A program made the translations under genes and the position numbers. From contig CAZIXA010000050.1 in the NCBI GenBank assembly GCA_964543295.1, forward strand, positions 1 through 15,277: a stretch of 15,277 nt of DNA, in the 5' to 3' direction. Below the pieces are notes generated by a model. That model did no database searches, was not told the DNA's origin, and worked only from the letters and a program-made list of their open reading frames with translations. Position 1 is the first letter of the stretch; each line of letters begins with the position of its first letter. The DNA comes from AE-B3B sp964543295. GTDB taxonomy: Bacteria; Aerophobota; Aerophobia; Aerophobales; AE-B3A. Shown piece by piece: positions 7,861-14,557 of the stretch.

Positions 7861-9068
7861 ATGAAAATATTGGTCGTACCAAGAGAATTTCCTCATGCCA
7901 GAGTCATTGGTGGTCCAATCATTGTATACAATCGAATTAAATATCTTTCCCGTCGTCACCAGATCGGCTTAGCTTCATTTGTCCATAATGAGGATCGGCA
8001 ACATTTAGATACGCTTGAACCGTATTTGACTGAGCTGGAGACAATGCCTTATTCTCCCCGCCGGAATGTATTTCGTCGAATAAGTGACTTTTTCTTCTCG
8101 GAAGTGCCCCCATATATGTGTAACACGAAGGCGTCCGAGATGTTTCATATGATTGGCACAATGACACAGCGTTCCCACTATGATATAGTAATAGCGGAAT
8201 ATTCGGTCATGGGACAGTACCTTTACCAGAATTCTGGCATTAATCCCCGAACCAAAAGAATTATCTCCTGCCACGAATGCTACACCTTTGCTCGCAGAAA
8301 AGTGCACGATCTGTACGGGACTTTCTCAAGCCCCGGTTTCAAAGCCCTACTAGAACTTTATCGGCTTGAGCGCTATGAATTTGCTATGTATCGAGGCGTG
8401 GACAAGGTGATAACCCTCACCTCCCAAGAGCGAGAAGGACTCCTTGTTTATGCTCCCGATCTTTACATTAGTGTGGTCCCCCATGGAGTAGATACAGAAG
8501 TGTTCACTCCGTCACCTTCTGACAAGCAGAAAATGAGTGTAGCTTTTGTTGGTAATTACCCTCACGATCCTAATCGAGATGCAGTTATCTATTTTATTAA
8601 GGACATTTGGCCACATCTCAAAAGAATCCTCCCCGGGATCAAGTTTTACGTTATTGGCCGTGATCCTACCCCGATATCCGTGCCGCAGCGGAGCAAGACC
8701 AGAATATTGTAGTCACCGGTACACTAGGGGACGTACGGGATTATCTTAAGAGAGCGAAAGTCTTCGTGGCACCCATAAGGCTAGGAAAAGGGTTCCGGGG
8801 GAAAATCTTGGAAGCAATGGCTATGCGTATTCCCGTAGTGAGCACCTCGCTCGGGGCAGAAGGATTTCCGACAGAGGATATGAATAACATCGCTATTGCT
8901 AATGATCCCGAGACATTTGTTGATCGAGTAGCTAGGTTATTGAAAGATGATGGACTTCACAGACAAATCGCTAAGAATGCTCGCACTTTAGTTGAGAAGA
9001 AATTCTCCTGGGAAAAAGGAGTGGAAGTTCTCGAGGAGGTGTTAGAGAAAGTAGTAGTGAAAGGTTAG
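7861..9068 (+). pseudogene. GT4 glycosyltransferase split by a single-base frameshift
   Basis: The N-terminal 270 codons read MKILVVPREFPHARVIGGP, VITLTSQEREGL, VVPHGVDTEVFTP and AFVGNYPHDPNRDAV up to KFYVIGRDPT. The frame then runs off to a stop at 8710. In the +2 frame homology resumes at once at 8673 with DIRAAAEQDQNIVVTGTLGD and continues through VFVAPIRLGKGFRGKILEAM (GT4 acidic motif), VVSTSLGAEGF and a C-terminal helix to 9066. One base is missing in the C run at 8669-8672; restoring one C gives a smooth protein of about 402 residues, the normal GT4 length. No other lesion is seen, so this is a very recent mutation or a sequencing error. It probably acted with the preceding GT-A enzyme. 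The ribosome binding site (GGCGGG) is weak. Confidence 0.8.
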
Positions 9069-9220
9069 CAGTTTGAATTAGCTCCTCTAGGACGCCAAAG
9101 GGTAAGGAACAAGGAACGGTGAGCTTGTAGCAATTTTTATGTAAAGGCACCACATTGACTACTTTCCACTAAACTAAAATCCCCATTTTATCTATCTTTT
9201 AGACGATGTAAGGAATGTTC

Positions 9221-9264
9221 ACCAGAGCCTTCCAAAACCAGATTGACAACTGCTCAGATTTGGC
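9221..9264 (+). repeat. Dispersed direct repeat, copy B
   Basis: Core GATTGACAA (9241-9249), variable CTGCTC, then AGATTTGGC (9256-9264). The left flank ACCAGAGCCTTCCAAAACCA is nearly the same as that of copy C near 12240, so the repeat unit extends to at least 40 bases in these copies. It lies 152 bases after the broken GT4 gene and before a stretch of gene remnants. Confidence 0.7.
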
Positions 9265-9292
9265 CGGTATTTGAGAAATATCGATCACAGCT

Positions 9293-9713
9293 TTGGATCG
9301 TGTACTCTCAACTGGGCTGGTTCATTATAGGCTGGAATCTCAATCTCCTCCTCTACACCCTCAAAAAAGGTTCGAACATCGTCCTGCCCCCGGAGCCAAC
9401 GTCTGGAATACGCTTCATGAGAGCATCTTCACGTCCTTAGTCAAGAAATACTTTCCCATATCCTACCTAGGAGCAAATCTGTCTAGTTTACAAATTTAGA
9501 AAAGGTATAGTGATTCTTCAAAATGGATTCAAAGACAAAAAATGGAAGTCAGATTTCCAATTAACTGTCCATCTGCAAGATGAGCTAAAAGCAATTTCTC
9601 CTACAGGGAATCTATTTTTGACTAATGTTCACCGCGTTTTCTTAAGCGAACATGAAACACCCACTTTTGAAGATCCTGATGTATCTCAAGCTCCTTTCAC
9701 CACTCCTCAATGA
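9293..9713 (+). pseudogene. Decayed gene, unrecognised (possibly helicase/restriction related)
   Basis: Two adjoining frames look coding. One (9293-9499) contains APGANVWNTLHESIFTSLVK, KKYFPISYLGANLSS. After a shift near 9490 a second continues FRKGIVILQNGFKDKKWKSD, FQLTVHLQDELKAIS and PTGNLFLTNVHRVFLSEHE up to TGA at 9711. LFLTNVHRVF is reminiscent of DEAD/DEAH helicase or type III restriction Res-like proteins, but this is a recollection and not a firm match. There is no ribosome binding site or complete domain. It is read as the middle of a larger gene that has lost both ends, inserted after repeat copy B. Confidence 0.35.
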
Positions 9714-10137
9714 GTACCCTCGCTACAGTGAGTGTGGTAAATACCTGCCGGTAGACAGCTCATCTCCTAGCTTACCATTGAACGATTCGATGCATCCTCA
9801 TTCCTCAGAAACTTTCTCTTATCTCCATTCCCTTGTTGCCCTATCGCAACCAACATCGGGACTTAACGAGGTTTTGCAACGAAGGGGCAGAACGTGGGTT
9901 GAGAGCCTGAAAGGCTCGATCCGTTAAATTCCTATAGAATAGCCCGAGTTGAAGGCCGCAGGGGACAGTGGTTGAGCACTGCAGCCCAAGGCGAGGAGAC
10001 GAGAAACTAGGTCCTCGCTATGTCAGTTTTGCGAAGACATCAAAATTACTTTGCGTTTTTGGGGTTCGACAAAATGTTGATTCTTGAGAAAGGACAAAAG
10101 TTCTAAAGGAAGGGGCATCCTTATTTGATCATTAAGT
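9714..10137. other. Gene-free stretch
   Basis: A plus-strand open frame crosses 9652-9927, but it is serine- and proline-rich, has no ribosome binding site and no recognisable motif, so it is not called. The interesting content is the hairpin cluster at 9903-10018, listed separately. The last 110 bases before the minus-strand gene end at 10138 show nothing recognisable. Confidence 0.4.
9903..10018. other. Hairpin-rich segment, candidate structured RNA
   Basis: Three perfect hairpins lie within 116 bases: GAGCC (9903-9907) with GGCTC (9913-9917), loop TGAAA; CAGTG (9966-9970) with CACTG (9977-9981), loop GTTGAG; and GCGAGGA (9991-9997) with TCCTCGC (10012-10018), a 14-base loop. The segment is more GC-rich than its surroundings, has no coding character, and matches no RNA class I recognise. 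There is no terminator T-run after any stem. Which strand would be transcribed is unknown. It could be an RNA gene, the end of a mobile element, or chance. Confidence 0.3.
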
Positions 10138-10335
10138 TTACTTCCCCAGAAAACTTAGCAACCCGTAAACAAGAAAAGCTGGCCAGACAATCGCTTTCAG
10201 AAAACCTATGACTCCCATCCAGAAACCTGTAGCATGAGATATATAGTACACTGCTGCACCAACAACACCTAATCCGTAAACCGCGCCGGCTGGACCACAT
10301 GAACCAATATCACGTCTAGAATTCTCTTTCTTCAT
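10138..10335 (-). CDS. Conserved small membrane protein, unknown function
   Basis: A 65-residue protein reading MKKENSRRDIGSCGPAGAVY, then GLGVVGAAVYYISHATGFW, MGVIGFLKAIVWPAFLVYG, LLSFLGK. It has a charged N-terminus, a glycine-rich first membrane segment (about 15-33) and a second (about 38-60). I recall very similar small proteins in diverse anaerobic prokaryotes, but no function is known. ATG at 10335; an AAAGGG ribosome binding site lies within the end of the upstream cold-shock remnant, only a few bases away, so the two are co-transcribed. It is the last gene of the minus-strand cluster and appears intact. Confidence 0.75.
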   Translation of the reverse strand: MKKENSRRDIGSCGPAGAVYGLGVVGAAVYYISHATGFWMGVIGFLKAIVWPAFLVYGLLSFLGK

Positions 10336-10340
10336 TGCTT

Positions 10341-10448
10341 TTAACCCTTTATTATTGGATGGTTGAAAAATACATCTTTTCCATTCTCGTAGATAATAAA
10401 TTCATAGCCACGATCTTTCATCAATCGTCTTATCGTACCTTTGGCCAC
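10341..10448 (-). pseudogene. Half of a cold-shock domain, own ribosome binding site
   Basis: GTG at 10446-10448 follows GAGGAG by 9 bases and starts a 35-residue protein: VAKGTIRRLMKDRGYEFIIY then ENGKDVFFNHPIIKG. This is the first half of a cold-shock domain: the AKGTI strand, RNP1-like KDRGYEFI (normally K-x-x-GFGFI) and RNP2-like DVFFNH (normally DVFFH). Cold-shock proteins have about 65-70 residues and bind single-stranded RNA or DNA with a five-strand barrel. Here a TAA cuts the protein before strands 4-5, and no continuation exists in other frames before the next start codon. It is probably a nonfunctional truncated gene, although initiation signals are intact. Confidence 0.65.
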
Positions 10449-10493
10449 TTTGTTGTTCTCCTCAAGCTGTAGTGCTTGTTTTCCTTCACTGCA

Positions 10494-10607
10494 CATTCTC
10501 TCTCTCAAACCCTTCCCTGGTCTAAATCTGACAGTTTGCCAAGTGGGGATCTGGGTTTCTTTGTCCTGCCTGAGAGCTACATCCTGTTTTTGCCTCTCAT
10601 ATCTCCA
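10494..10607 (-). pseudogene. HU-family DNA-binding protein, C-terminal remnant
   Basis: In the same reading frame as, and just upstream of, the cold-shock remnant, residues read ALRQDKETQIPTWQTVRF then RPGKGLRERM. This follows the HU/IHF C-terminus, consensus R-N-P-x-T-G-E-x-I-x-I-P-A-x-x-x-V-x-F-x-PGK-x-L-K, including the intercalating proline loop (degenerate: NPxTG is QDKET) and the F-R-PGK-x-L end. The N-terminal half of HU (about 50 residues) is absent and no start with a ribosome binding site is seen. Assignment rests on about 25 residues. HU is a nucleoid protein that bends DNA; this copy cannot be functional. Confidence 0.5.
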
Positions 10608-10624
10608 GACTCTGCACAAGAGTT

Positions 10625-10681
10625 TCTCTATCCCATGACTGGCCTAATAGAATTCCCTTGATAGATAGGCTTTAATTCTAC
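10625..10681 (-). repeat. Upstream element, copy 1 of 2
   Basis: A 57-base segment matches 10915-10971 without gaps at about 41 of 57 positions; the first 36 positions (from TCTCTATCCCA) match at about 29. Both copies lie just upstream of minus-strand small genes: this one before the HU/cold-shock remnants, the other before the 64-residue membrane protein. On the minus strand both end in GGGATAGAGA. A shared promoter/operator or a duplicated leader is the simplest reading. Confidence 0.55.
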
Positions 10682-10692
10682 GTGTAATTAAA

Positions 10693-10887
10693 TCAATTTG
10701 ACTTTCCCCGGGAGAGGTAGACATGAGCCACAAATGCTACAACTGCAGGTAGACTTCCGAAAAAACCTGCCCAAAACCATTTATTGACAATCCAGCTTCT
10801 TGTGACTCCATAGTGCCTCCTTGAGATGAGGTGGCAACAGATTGCACTTGAGAGTGCAAAACAAACGGCTATACTTCCTGCGTCCAA
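10693..10887 (-). CDS. Small two-helix membrane protein, unknown function
   Basis: A 64-residue protein starting at TTG 10885-10887, 8 bases after AGGAGG; a GTG three codons upstream overlaps that ribosome binding site and is rejected. Sequence marks: DAGSIAVCFALSSAICCHLI (first hydrophobic segment), the basic loop SRRHYGVTRSWIVNKW, then FWAGFFGSLPAVVAFVAHVY (second) and the tail LSRGKSN. The positive loop and tail suggest both ends' orientation is set by charge. No family recognised. It is first in a minus-strand run with the HU/cold-shock remnants and the 65-residue membrane protein. The duplicated 57-base element lies 28 bases upstream of its start. Confidence 0.65.
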   Translation of the reverse strand: MDAGSIAVCFALSSAICCHLISRRHYGVTRSWIVNKWFWAGFFGSLPAVVAFVAHVYLSRGKSN

Positions 10888-10914
10888 TTTTAACACCTCC
10901 TTTCCCCCAAAAGA

Positions 10915-10971
10915 TCTCTATCCCACAACTGGCTTGATAAAAATCTCTTGATACAGTAGATTCGACTTTAC
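10915..10971 (-). repeat. Upstream element, copy 2 of 2
   Basis: Partner of the element at 10625-10681. It is 28 bases upstream of the TTG start of the 64-residue membrane protein, a position suited to a promoter or operator. The most conserved part is the half nearest the gene (TCTCTATCCCA on the plus strand). Confidence 0.55.
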
Positions 10972-10980
10972 CTTAAAATC

Positions 10981-11543
10981 TCAAAAATTGATCTCTAGTT
11001 TTATATTATCTACAGCCGTTCCGTAACGGTTCGCTGAAATCTTTATAAAAAGATATATTTGGAAGAAATTCTCTTTATCGCCGGAACCAATGATTTCTAC
11101 TACCTCGTTCCAAACTTTTTTCCCTATGGCAAAAATATCTATTTTGCCTATTTTGTCGAGAGACTGAAGAAGCTTTTTTGTCAATTCTGGTTGTTCTTAC
11201 CTGAAACAAAGTTTCTTTCTGTTCTTCTTTCAAATACGGATTAGTAGTGTAAAAAAAGAAAAGCAAAATAACTTAACAAAATGCAGTACAGTTGACGAAA
11301 TTGTTGGATATTTATCTTTTTGGGATCGACATCGATAATTTCCCTTATTTTTGTTTTGTGGAACCCCATTAGCGATTCAACAACCAAATTGGCAGCGACA
11401 AGAAAGTGCTTAAGTATTAAAGCATTAGGACTATCCAGGTTCTCTAGTTTATTCCACAGGTCGCTGACTACAGCATTATTAGTTTCATTCCAATGTTTTA
11501 CTCTTCCCGAAATAATGTCTCTCAGATATTTGAACCCATTCAT
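10981..11543 (-). pseudogene. Gene with two frameshifts, unknown function
   Basis: ATG at 11543 follows GAGGG by 7 bases and opens MNGFKYLRDIISGRVKHW, then LENLDSPNALILKHFLVAAN and KKINIQQFRQLYCILLSYFA before running off in a T7 run (A7 on the plus strand, 11251-11257). A second frame continues TNPYLKEEQKETLFQ. A third, from about 11200, gives EQPELTKKLLQSLDKIGKID, IFAIGKKVWNEVVEIIG and SANRYGTAVDNIKLEINF to a stop at 10981. Joined, these form a protein of about 187 residues with one hydrophobic segment (about 92-105) between a helical N-terminal part and a soluble C-terminal part. No family recognised. The homopolymer lesion could be a sequencing error, but two shifts argue for decay. Confidence 0.5.
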
Positions 11544-11597
11544 AAATATTCCCTCTGTTGTAAATGTTACACCTCTCACATTTGTAACTCTTCCTCT

Positions 11598-11726
11598 CTA
11601 AAGCGGATTAACAGCTTCTCTTGGCTGTTCCCTTGTTACATCAGCATAAACCTTTAGTTTAGCCTTATTTTGTCTAACCCAAAGTTCTAAAAATAGTGTA
11701 TCTTGCCAATCAAGTTTGTCTCGCAT
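11598..11726 (-). CDS. Possible 42-residue protein, unknown
   Basis: ATG at 11726 opens MRDKLDWQDTLFLELWVRQN, KAKLKVYADVTREQPREAVN, PL, then TAG. Its position 9 bases after the antitoxin-like gene suggests a partner in one transcript, and composition is protein-like. AGGAG abuts the ATG with no spacing, which is poor for initiation, so it may be a remnant. The reading frame continues beyond the TAG into the next gene's frame, which may be coincidence. No family recognised. Confidence 0.25.
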   Translation of the reverse strand: MRDKLDWQDTLFLELWVRQNKAKLKVYADVTREQPREAVNPL

Positions 11727-11735
11727 CTCCTAATC

Positions 11736-11888
11736 TCATTTGGGGTATACTCGCTCTCCCTTCCTAGTAGCTTCTTCTTCCTCCTTTTCGTTGAAGCGCT
11801 CAAGCAGATTAAGGATGAGTTTGGCTTTATCAGTAGAAAGGTTGTCTACAGGCTATTCAGCCCTTTCTTTAATGGTTTTAGTACTCAT
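11736..11888 (-). pseudogene. Antitoxin-like small helical protein with an early amber stop
   Basis: A strong ribosome binding site (GGAGGAG, 6 bases before ATG 11888) starts MSTKTIKERAE, then TAG at codon 12, then in frame PVDNLSTDKAKLILNLLERF, NEKEEEEATRKGERVYPK and TGA. The pattern ERA-x-x-LVD-x-L-(P/S)-x-(D/E)KA-x-x-(V/I)L-x-x-LE followed by a charged EKEE-EAT helix is that of small helical antitoxin or hypothetical proteins often next to PIN/RelE-type toxins. The TAG probably arose from a GAG. TAG is a normal stop elsewhere in the window (radical SAM and DUF3887 genes), so readthrough is unlikely. No toxin gene is recognised beside it. Confidence 0.45.
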
Positions 11889-11938
11889 TCACTTCTCCTC
11901 CTCTTGTCTTTATCTCCTTCCCCCACTGGTTAGGAGGG

Positions 11939-11952
11939 GCTGAGATTTTGGC
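11939..11952 (+). repeat. Possible right-half copy of the dispersed repeat
   Basis: GCTGAGATTTTGGC matches the right half of copies A and D (GCTGAGATTTGGC) with one extra T. The left half with TTGACA is absent. At 13-14 bases this could be chance, but its location between full copies and its orientation agree with the series. Confidence 0.3.
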
Positions 11953-12234
11953 GTCAGTTCATTACGAAAAATAAGCTATAGGGTTATTTTAGCAAGAAAA
12001 GGAAGGGTGTCAAAAAGACCCCTACTGGATCTAGGGAAGGGTTGACTAATAATTCTCTTTTGTTAAATTAACGTTTGGAGCAGAGACTTCCTAGACAATA
12101 ACAGGCATTTTCGGATGAGAGCCTGTGACGCATCTTGCCTTTTAACGCAGTTTAGTCATTCCGCTTTTAGACTTTGCTCCATTTTTAGTTATCCTTGAAT
12201 TGTTTGTTCTCGCATGTGTTCAAAAAAGGAATCT

Positions 12235-12264
12235 CCACAAGAGCCCTCCAAACAGATTGACAAC
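12235..12264 (+). repeat. Dispersed direct repeat, left-half copy C
   Basis: CACAAGAGCCCTCCAAA then CAGATTGACAAC corresponds to the left half and left flank of copy B (ACCAGAGCCTTCCAAAACCA, GATTGACAAC), with small deletions. The right half AGATTTGGC is missing and the sequence diverges right after GACAAC. It shows that the conserved unit includes the GAGCC-TCCAAA flank in at least two copies. Confidence 0.5.
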
Positions 12265-12494
12265 GAACTTTTGAACGAAATTAATTGTACAAATTCCAAC
12301 AGACATTTCTGAATCTATGAGAGTTTTATTGTCGGTGATTTACGAGAAATGAAGAATAGATTTAGTCTAAAATCACAGATTTCTCAGATAATCTATCGGT
12401 ACTTTGTTATGATTGATGCCAAAGTTCGAAAATAGCTCCTGTTAAATGATTACGAACAGATATCGGTAGATGCGATCATTTTTCTGCAAAAATT

Positions 12495-12518
12495 CGTTGA
12501 CAAGTGCTGAGATTTGGC
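12495..12518 (+). repeat. Dispersed direct repeat, copy D
   Basis: GTTGACAA (12496-12503), variable GTGCTG, then AGATTTGGC (12510-12518). From TTGACAA onward it is identical to copy A through the final C, while the left flank differs. It stands 119 bases before the start of the polyferredoxin gene and in the same orientation. Confidence 0.65.
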
Positions 12519-12637
12519 GTATGGCATCCTCGCTGATAGATGGCTCTCTGCGTCTCCCTCTTCAGTTCAACAAAGAAGTGAGGCTTGTATATGATTCAGC
12601 TAGCCAAAAACGGTATAGAAGTCAGGAGGTATTAATC

Positions 12638-13402
12638 ATGACTACGAGACAAAGAATCCGGCAAGCCATAATCTTAATTTCATTTTTGCTGTTTCCTGTT
12701 ACCATAAACTACTTTTCTCCTTACCTAATAATTGAGGGTGCTTCACAAGGAGTTATCGCAGGCAGTCTCATTATTTTTGTCCTCTTGTTTCTTGTATCGT
12801 TATTTCTTGGCAGAGCTTGGTGTGCTTGGGCGTGTCCTGCAGCCGGTGTCCAAGAGTGGTGTTTTACTGTCAACAATACAAAAGCCCGGCAGGGAAAATT
12901 CGACTGGATAAAATACTTCATTTGGGTTCCGTGGATTAGCATTATTGTCGTTATGGCGATATTAACTGGAGGATTTCATGCAGTAAATCCATTATATCTG
13001 ACTGAAACCGGAATATCGGTGTCTGAACCCACTTCCTATATTCTGTACTTTACAATTGTTGGCCTTTTTGTGATTCTATCATTCACCGCTGGAAAGAGAG
13101 CTTTCTGCCATTACGTCTGTTGGATGGCACCTTTTATGGTAATTGGGACCAAAATAAAGAATTTCTTTAAATGGCCCTCACTTCACTTGGAAGCTACAAG
13201 TGATAAATGCAAACAATGTAAGACATGCGAAAACAATTGCCCGATGAGTCTAGAGGTTAGTAGGATGGTGGAAAGTGGTTCCATGAACCATACGGAATGT
13301 ATTTTATGTGGTACTTGTGTTGATAACTGTCCAGAGCAGGTGATCAAATACTCTTGGGGGTGGAGGCGTTTTCTTGTGCCCCAGAAGCAAAACCCCGATT
13401 GA
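12638..13402 (+). CDS. NapH-like membrane polyferredoxin (4Fe-4S binding protein)
   Basis: A 254-residue inner-membrane iron-sulfur protein, probably passing electrons between quinones or low-potential donors and a partner. ATG at 12638 follows AGGAGG; an in-frame extension upstream runs through the dispersed repeat and is rejected. Membrane segments lie at about 9-30, 36-57, 93-112 and 133-150. Cytosolic loop motifs GRAWCAWACPAAGVQEW (58-74) and RAFCHYVCWMAPF (154-166) hold paired cysteines as in NapH/NosR/YccM proteins. Two C-terminal ferredoxin clusters follow: C191, C194, C197, C201-P and C221, C224, C227, C231-P. All eight cysteines are present. The stop codon (13400-13402) lies inside repeat copy E, so the last residues (KQNPD) are encoded by repeat sequence. 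No Nap or Nos partner is nearby. The electron acceptor is unknown. Confidence 0.85.
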   Translation: MTTRQRIRQAIILISFLLFPVTINYFSPYLIIEGASQGVIAGSLIIFVLLFLVSLFLGRAWCAWACPAAGVQEWCFTVNNTKARQGKFDWIKYFIWVPWISIIVVMAILTGGFHAVNPLYLTETGISVSEPTSYILYFTIVGLFVILSFTAGKRAFCHYVCWMAPFMVIGTKIKNFFKWPSLHLEATSDKCKQCKTCENNCPMSLEVSRMVESGSMNHTECILCGTCVDNCPEQVIKYSWGWRRFLVPQKQNPD

Positions 13403-13420
13403 CAACTTCTCAGATTTGGC
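13381..13420 (+). repeat. Dispersed direct repeat, copy E, overlapping a gene end
   Basis: Core GATTGACAA (13397-13405), variable CTTCTC, then AGATTTGGC (13412-13420), with GCAAAACCCC on the left. The TGA stop of the polyferredoxin gene is within GATTGACAA. The following radical SAM gene starts 40 bases after the repeat. TTGACA (13399-13404) with TAGGCT 17 bases on could form a weak promoter for that gene. Confidence 0.7.
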
Positions 13421-13459
13421 TTAGGCTGTTTATGGTAGGACTTTTGGGGAGATTCTGAA

Positions 13460-14491
13460 ATGAGAAAACAAATTGCAAAACCGATTTCCGGAGGGTTGAT
13501 CCTCTCTTACAAGTGTCCTTCCCAGTGCCGGCATTGCATGTATGCCTGCTCACCGAAATGGAAGGCAGATTGGATTTCAGAAGCAGACCTGGAAAAGACT
13601 CTGGTGCAGCTATCCAACTATATCGAAGCCAGCCCTTACGGTTCTCAAACAGTGAGCTTAAACTATGGGCTTCATTTTACCGGCGGGGAGCCTTTCTTAA
13701 ACTATGAGCTCTTGTGCCAGGCAGTAGAGATTGCTGAGAAACTCAATATCCCCTCCACTTTTGTTGAAACCAACTCGTACTGGTGCACCAGTGATGAGCT
13801 CACCAGAGAAAAGCTAGAGCTTCTGAAAAAGAGGGGTTTGAAGGGGATTCTAATCTCGGTCAATCCCTTTTACTTGGAGTATGTGCCTTTTGAAAGGACG
13901 GAAAGAGCGATCAGAATCGGCCAAGAGGTATTTGGCAATAACCTTGTGGTGTATCAGCTTGAGTACTATCGGCGCTTTAAAGAAGCGGGAATTAGGGGAA
14001 GAGTTGCATTGGAGGACTACTTCAGGCTCGAAGGAAGAGACAGCTTTGTTAAGAACGTGGAGTTCTTCATCATGGGAAGAGCCGCCTATACCCTAAAAGG
14101 TAAATTCGGAGAACTTTTCCCGCGGCACAGCGCGAGCTACTTCTTCAGCCAACCCTGCCGACCCTCATTTCTGAGAAACTGGCACAACCATTTTGATAAC
14201 TATGGAAATTATGTCCCCGGCTACTGTGGGGGAATCTCTTTGGGAGATTGCCGAGAGTTGGATAATCTATTAGAGGAAGGCATCGAGACTAAGGAATACC
14301 CGATTCTGGGCTTTCTCATTGATGAGGATCTTGAAGGTCTGTTTCGATTTAGCAAAGATTTGGGCTATCAAGAGAGGCAGGAAGGCTATTTTTCGAAGTG
14401 CCATCTGTGCATGGATATGAGAAAATATCTTGCCGGACGGGAAGAGTTTGGGGAACTCAAACCAAGAGAATTCTACTTACATCTGGACTAG
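13460..14491 (+). CDS. Radical SAM protein with extra C-terminal cysteines, unknown substrate
   Basis: A 343-residue radical SAM enzyme. The cluster motif CPSQCRHC gives C19, C23, C26 (CX3CX2C), with C30 close by. FTGGEP (73-78) is the SAM-binding GGE motif, and VETNSYW (102-108) the next conserved strand. The C-terminal part holds C233, C256, C264, C314 and C317, with NYGNYVPGYCGGISLGDC (247-264) resembling the SPASM/twitch pattern (D/N-x-x-G-x-x-x-P-x-C ... LGD), so an auxiliary Fe-S cluster is likely. Such enzymes often modify peptides or proteins, but no precursor peptide was found nearby. ATG follows GGGGAG by 8 bases, 57 bases after the polyferredoxin gene, which could supply electrons. 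That link is inference. The gene is intact. Confidence 0.82.
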   Translation: MRKQIAKPISGGLILSYKCPSQCRHCMYACSPKWKADWISEADLEKTLVQLSNYIEASPYGSQTVSLNYGLHFTGGEPFLNYELLCQAVEIAEKLNIPSTFVETNSYWCTSDELTREKLELLKKRGLKGILISVNPFYLEYVPFERTERAIRIGQEVFGNNLVVYQLEYYRRFKEAGIRGRVALEDYFRLEGRDSFVKNVEFFIMGRAAYTLKGKFGELFPRHSASYFFSQPCRPSFLRNWHNHFDNYGNYVPGYCGGISLGDCRELDNLLEEGIETKEYPILGFLIDEDLEGLFRFSKDLGYQERQEGYFSKCHLCMDMRKYLAGREEFGELKPREFYLHLD

Positions 14492-14557
14492 AAGACGTAT
14501 CTAGAAAGGGACACCCACAATCCGGGTCGAGAGCAGCACAACCCTGGCCAGTAAATC

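Larger units (their letters stand above)
11889..12494. other. Gene-free stretch with repeat fragments
   Basis: About 600 bases without a convincing gene on either strand. It contains a half copy of the dispersed repeat (11939-11952) and a left-half copy (copy C). The remainder is AT-rich and shows no hairpin with a T-run and no protein motif. It likely represents decayed DNA between the minus-strand small-gene cluster and the three-gene plus-strand block. Confidence 0.4.

Noticed and set aside
9652..9927. 91-codon plus-strand open frame
   Set aside because: Serine- and proline-rich, overlapping a better coding remnant in another frame, without ribosome binding site or motif.
10441..10661. 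Plus-strand frames antisense to the HU and cold-shock remnants
   Set aside because: The minus strand gives recognisable domain motifs with a ribosome binding site; the plus-strand frames do not.
11190..11215. CAGGTAAG resembling a eukaryotic splice donor at the second frameshift of the minus-strand broken gene
   Set aside because: The context is bacterial, no acceptor or group I/II intron structure is seen, and the join needs only a one-base shift.
11736..11888. TAG recoding (suppressed amber or pyrrolysine)
   Set aside because: The radical SAM gene and the DUF3887 gene both end in TAG with no extension pattern, so TAG acts as a normal stop; a single mutation explains the antitoxin-like gene.
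11703..11943. Plus-strand open frames rich in Leu, Ser and Phe
   Set aside because: They are the complement of the minus-strand antitoxin-like gene with its purine-rich strand; no ribosome binding site.
12470..12637. N-terminal extension of the polyferredoxin by 56 residues
   Set aside because: It runs through repeat copy D, has no ribosome binding site, and the ATG at 12638 has AGGAGG at proper spacing and begins the family-typical N-terminus.
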